Source: Agrostemma githago
Lineage: Eukaryota > Streptophyta > Magnoliopsida > Caryophyllales > Caryophyllaceae
NCBI GenBank assembly: GCA_958450325.1
Contig: OY288245.1
Span: 64,653,441-64,717,440 of the forward strand
Direction: 5' to 3'
Length of the DNA stretch: 64,000 nt
Positions 61,800-64,000 of this stretch are shown here, piece after piece. Both the position numbers and the translations under genes were made by a program. The notes beneath the pieces were generated by a model. The model did not search any database and was not told the DNA's origin. It saw only the letters and a list, made by a program, of their open reading frames with translations. The stretch's first letter is position 1. Each line of letters begins with the position of its first letter.

Positions 61800-64000
61800 G
61801 AGGATATTGGTGAACCCTATCGTTGATGTGATTCAAAGATGGGGCACTGAACATTAAGAGTAGGGTACTGCGTAAGACGGGACGGAAAAGGGTTTAGGGT
61901 TGGATTAGGCATACCCGCTACGCGGCTCCGCCTAATCCAACCCTAAACCCTTTTCCTTATTCAAGGTCACTAAACCCGCAACAAACTGAACCCTAAGAGG
62001 GTATTGGTGAACCCTGTCGTGGATGTGATTCAAAGATGGGGCACTGAACCTTAAGAGTAAGGTACTGCATAAGACGGGACGGAAAAGGGTTTAGGGTTGG
62101 ATTAGGCGGACCCGCTTCGCGGCTCCGCCTAATCCAAGCATAAACCCTTTTCCTTATTTAAGGTCACTAAACCCGCAACAAACTTAACCCTAAGAGGGTA
62201 TTGGTAGACCCTGTCGTGGATGTGATTCAAAGATGGGGCACTGAACCTTAAGAGTAGGGTACTACATAAGACGGGTCGGAAAAGGGTTTAGGGTTGGATT
62301 AGGCGAACCCGCTATGCGGCTCCGCCTAATCCAACCCTAAACCCTTTTCCTTATTCAAGGTCTCTAAACCCGCAACAAACTGAACCCTAAGAGGGTATTG
62401 GTGAACCCTGTCGTGGATGTTCTTCAAAGAAGGGGCACTGAACCTTAAGAGTAGGGTACTGCATAAGACGGGACGGAAAAGGGTTTAGGGTTGGATTAGG
62501 CGGACCCGCTTCGCGGCTCCGCCTAATCAAAGCATAAACCCTTTTCCTTATTTAAGTTCACTAAACCCGCAACAAACTTAACCCTATGAGGGTATTGGTG
62601 AACCCTGTCGTGGATGTGATTCAAAGATGGCAAACTGAACCCTAAGAGGGTATTGGTGAACCTTGTCGTGGATGTGATTCAAAGATGTGGCACTGAACCT
62701 TAAGAGTAGGGTACTGCATAAGACGGGACGAAAGAGGGTTTAGGGTTGGATTAGGCGTACCCGCTACGCGGCTCCGCCTAATCCAACCCTAAACCCTTTT
62801 CCTTATTCAAGGTCACTAAACCCGCAACAAACTGAACCCTAAGAGGGTTTTGGTGAACCCTATCGTGGATGTGATTCAATGATGGAGCACCGAACCTTAA
62901 GAGTAGGGTACTGCATAAGACGGGACGAAAGAGGGTTTAGGGTAGGATTAGGCGGACCCGCTTCGCGGCTCCGCCTAATCCAAGCATAAACCCTTTTCCT
63001 TATTTAAGGTCACTAAACCCGCAACAAACTTAACCCTAAGAGGGTATTGGTAATCCCTGTCGTGGATGTGATTCAAAGATGGGGCACTGAACCTTAAGAG
63101 TAGGGTACTACATAAGACGGGACGGAAAAAGGGTTTAGGGTTGGACTAGGCGTACCCGCTACGCGGCTCCGCCTAATCCAACCCTAAACCCTTTTCCTTA
63201 TTCAAGGTCACTAAACCCGCAACAAACTGAACCCTAAGAGGGTATTGGTGAACCCTGTCGTGGATGTGCTTCAAAGATGGGGCACTGAACCTTAAGAGTA
63301 GGGTACTGCATAAGATGGGACGGAAAAGGGTTTAGGGTTGGATTAGGCGGACCCGCTTCGCGGCTCCGCCTAATCCAAGCATAAACCCTTTTCCTTATTT
63401 AAGGTCACTAAACCCGCAACAAACTTAACCCTAAGAGGGTATTGGTAAACCCTGTCGTGGATGTGATTCAAATATGGGGCACGGAACCTTAAGAGTAGGG
63501 TACTACATAAGACGGGACGGAAAAAGGGTTTAGGGTTGGACTAGGCGTACCCGCTACGCGGCTCCGCCTAATCCAACCCTAAACCCTTTTCCTTATTCAA
63601 GGTCACTAAACCCGCAACAAACTTAACCCTAAGAGGGTATTGGTAAACCCTGTCGTGGATGTGATTCAAAGATGGGGCACTGAACCTTAAGAGTAGGGTA
63701 CTACATAAGACGGGACGGAAAAAGGGTTTAGGGTTGGACTAGGCGTACCCGCTACGCGGCTCCGCCTAATCCAACCCTAAACCCTTTTCCTTATTCAAGG
63801 TCTCTAAACCCGCAACAAACTGAACCCTAAGAGGGTATTGGTGAACCCTGTCGTGGATGTGCTTCAAAGATGGGGCACTGAACCTTAAGAGTAGGGTACT
63901 GCATAAGACGGGACGGAAAAGGGTTTAGGGTTGGATTAGGTGGACCCGCTTCGCGGCTCCGCCTAATCAAAGCATAAACCCTTTTCCTTATTTAAGTTCA
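61800..64000 (+). repeat. More divergent satellite stretch at right edge of window
   Basis: Units here lack the GGAAAATTG and GCGTACCC variants of the preceding domain and return to a standard/AGCATAAA alternation. They carry many private changes (GATGTTCTTC, TTTAAGTTCACT, GGACTAGGCG, GAAAAAGGGTTTAGGG). TTGGACTAGGCGTACCC recurs near 63141, 63535 and 63735 at about two and one unit. The array continues past the window. Confidence 0.75.
62600..62700 (+). repeat. Aberrant junction inside a satellite unit
   Basis: CAAAGATGG is followed by CAAACTGAACCCTAAG instead of GGCACTGAACCTTAAG, so the sequence steps back about 58 bp within the unit and repeats part of it. The break falls at the ACTGAACC word that occurs twice per unit (positions 23 and 81). 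Unequal pairing of these two words would produce exactly this insertion. Confidence 0.8.

Larger units (their letters stand above)
39230..61800 (+). repeat. Distinct satellite domain rich in 171-bp and 85-bp units
   Basis: From 39.26 kb a set of new variants appears together that I did not find to the left: CCCGCGTACCC with loss of the right arm, GGAAAATTGTTTAGGG, AACGCGCAACATACTG, AGAGAATATTGG and GTAGGGTGCTGCG. They recur in a fixed order. Shifts include 4649 bp (TTGTTTAGGG at 40277 and 44926), 1891 bp (46171 to 48062), 1694 bp (48511 to 50205), 4149 bp (50205 to 54354) and 650 bp (51301 to 51951). Confidence 0.85.
5830..64000 (+). repeat. Satellite array, 197-bp basic unit, head-to-tail, about 300 units
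   Basis: The unit, counted from AAGGTCACTAAACCC to CCTTATTC, is 197 bp, and shifts between distinctive variants are repeatedly exact multiples of 197. All units read in the same direction. Units differ by only a few substitutions. Within the unit, positions 119-191 form a 73-bp palindrome. Positions 23-30 and 81-88 hold a related ACTGAACC word 58 bp apart. Telomere-like words occur at unit positions 8-15, 27-34, 125-136 and 174-185. Shorter classes of 187, 171 and 85 bp occur. No transposon, tandem gene or RNA gene interrupts the array, and no open frame of 60 or more codons is present. The telomere words suggest a subtelomeric or interstitial-telomere-derived origin; location on the chromosome cannot be seen. 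Confidence 0.97.

Noticed and set aside
5830..64000. CRISPR-like array (regularly spaced palindromic repeats)
   Set aside because: The sequence between palindromes is the same in every unit, the period is 197 bp, there are no unique spacers and no cas genes, and the context is plant nuclear.
5830..64000. True telomere or tandem TTTAGGG tract
   Set aside because: Telomere words occur only as isolated 8-12-base pieces in a 197-bp unit, in both orientations.
5830..64000. Ribosomal spacer or 5S rRNA gene array
   Set aside because: No 5S, 18S, 5.8S or 25S sequence and no Pol III A/C-box gene body is recognisable in the unit.

Overview
This window is plant nuclear DNA and falls into two parts. 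Bases 1-5829 are the 3' end of an LTR retrotransposon. Bases 5830-64000 are one uninterrupted satellite array of about 58 kb that runs off the right edge. A plant source is inferred from the plant-type telomere heptamer (TTTAGGG/CCCTAAA) present several times in every satellite unit, and from the layout of the retroelement. I cannot name the species.

Retrotransposon (1-5829). An open reading frame enters from the left edge and ends at 1177. It has a Gln/Tyr/Pro-rich stretch, a predicted coiled coil and an acidic tail, which fits the C-terminal part of a Gypsy-type (Athila/Tat-like) Gag. It is followed by about 3 kb with no credible gene. Protease, reverse transcriptase, RNase H and integrase are all missing where they should follow Gag, so the element is probably non-autonomous. 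The 3 kb holds seven copies of a 12-bp near-palindrome, a series of stem-loops, an A-rich tract and two copies of a polypurine tract, each just downstream of a hairpin. The second tract abuts a 1667-bp 3' LTR (TGAT...ATCA, 4163-5829) with a 28-bp minisatellite, a 40-bp near-perfect palindrome, a TATA box and three copies of a 17-bp motif.

Satellite (5830-64000). The basic unit is 197 bp, always head-to-tail in the same orientation. About 73 bp of each unit is a 30-bp perfect inverted repeat around a 13-bp centre that itself folds. The arms carry telomere-like 12-mers in opposite orientations. Length variants of 187, 171 and 85 bp are interspersed. Their sums explain most of the higher-order repeat shifts that I measured by hand: 650, 1379, 1694, 1773, 1857, 1891, 1960 and 4137 bp. 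The array is a mosaic of local amplification domains, with a clear change of variant content near 39.2 kb. No open frame of 60 or more codons occurs in the satellite.

Junction. The LTR ends at 5829 and the satellite resumes in the middle of the conserved sequence TTATTCAAGGTCACT. This suggests the retrotransposon inserted into a satellite unit, with CAAGG as the likely 5-bp target duplication. There is no gene network to describe: apart from the partial Gag, the window is structural or repetitive DNA.
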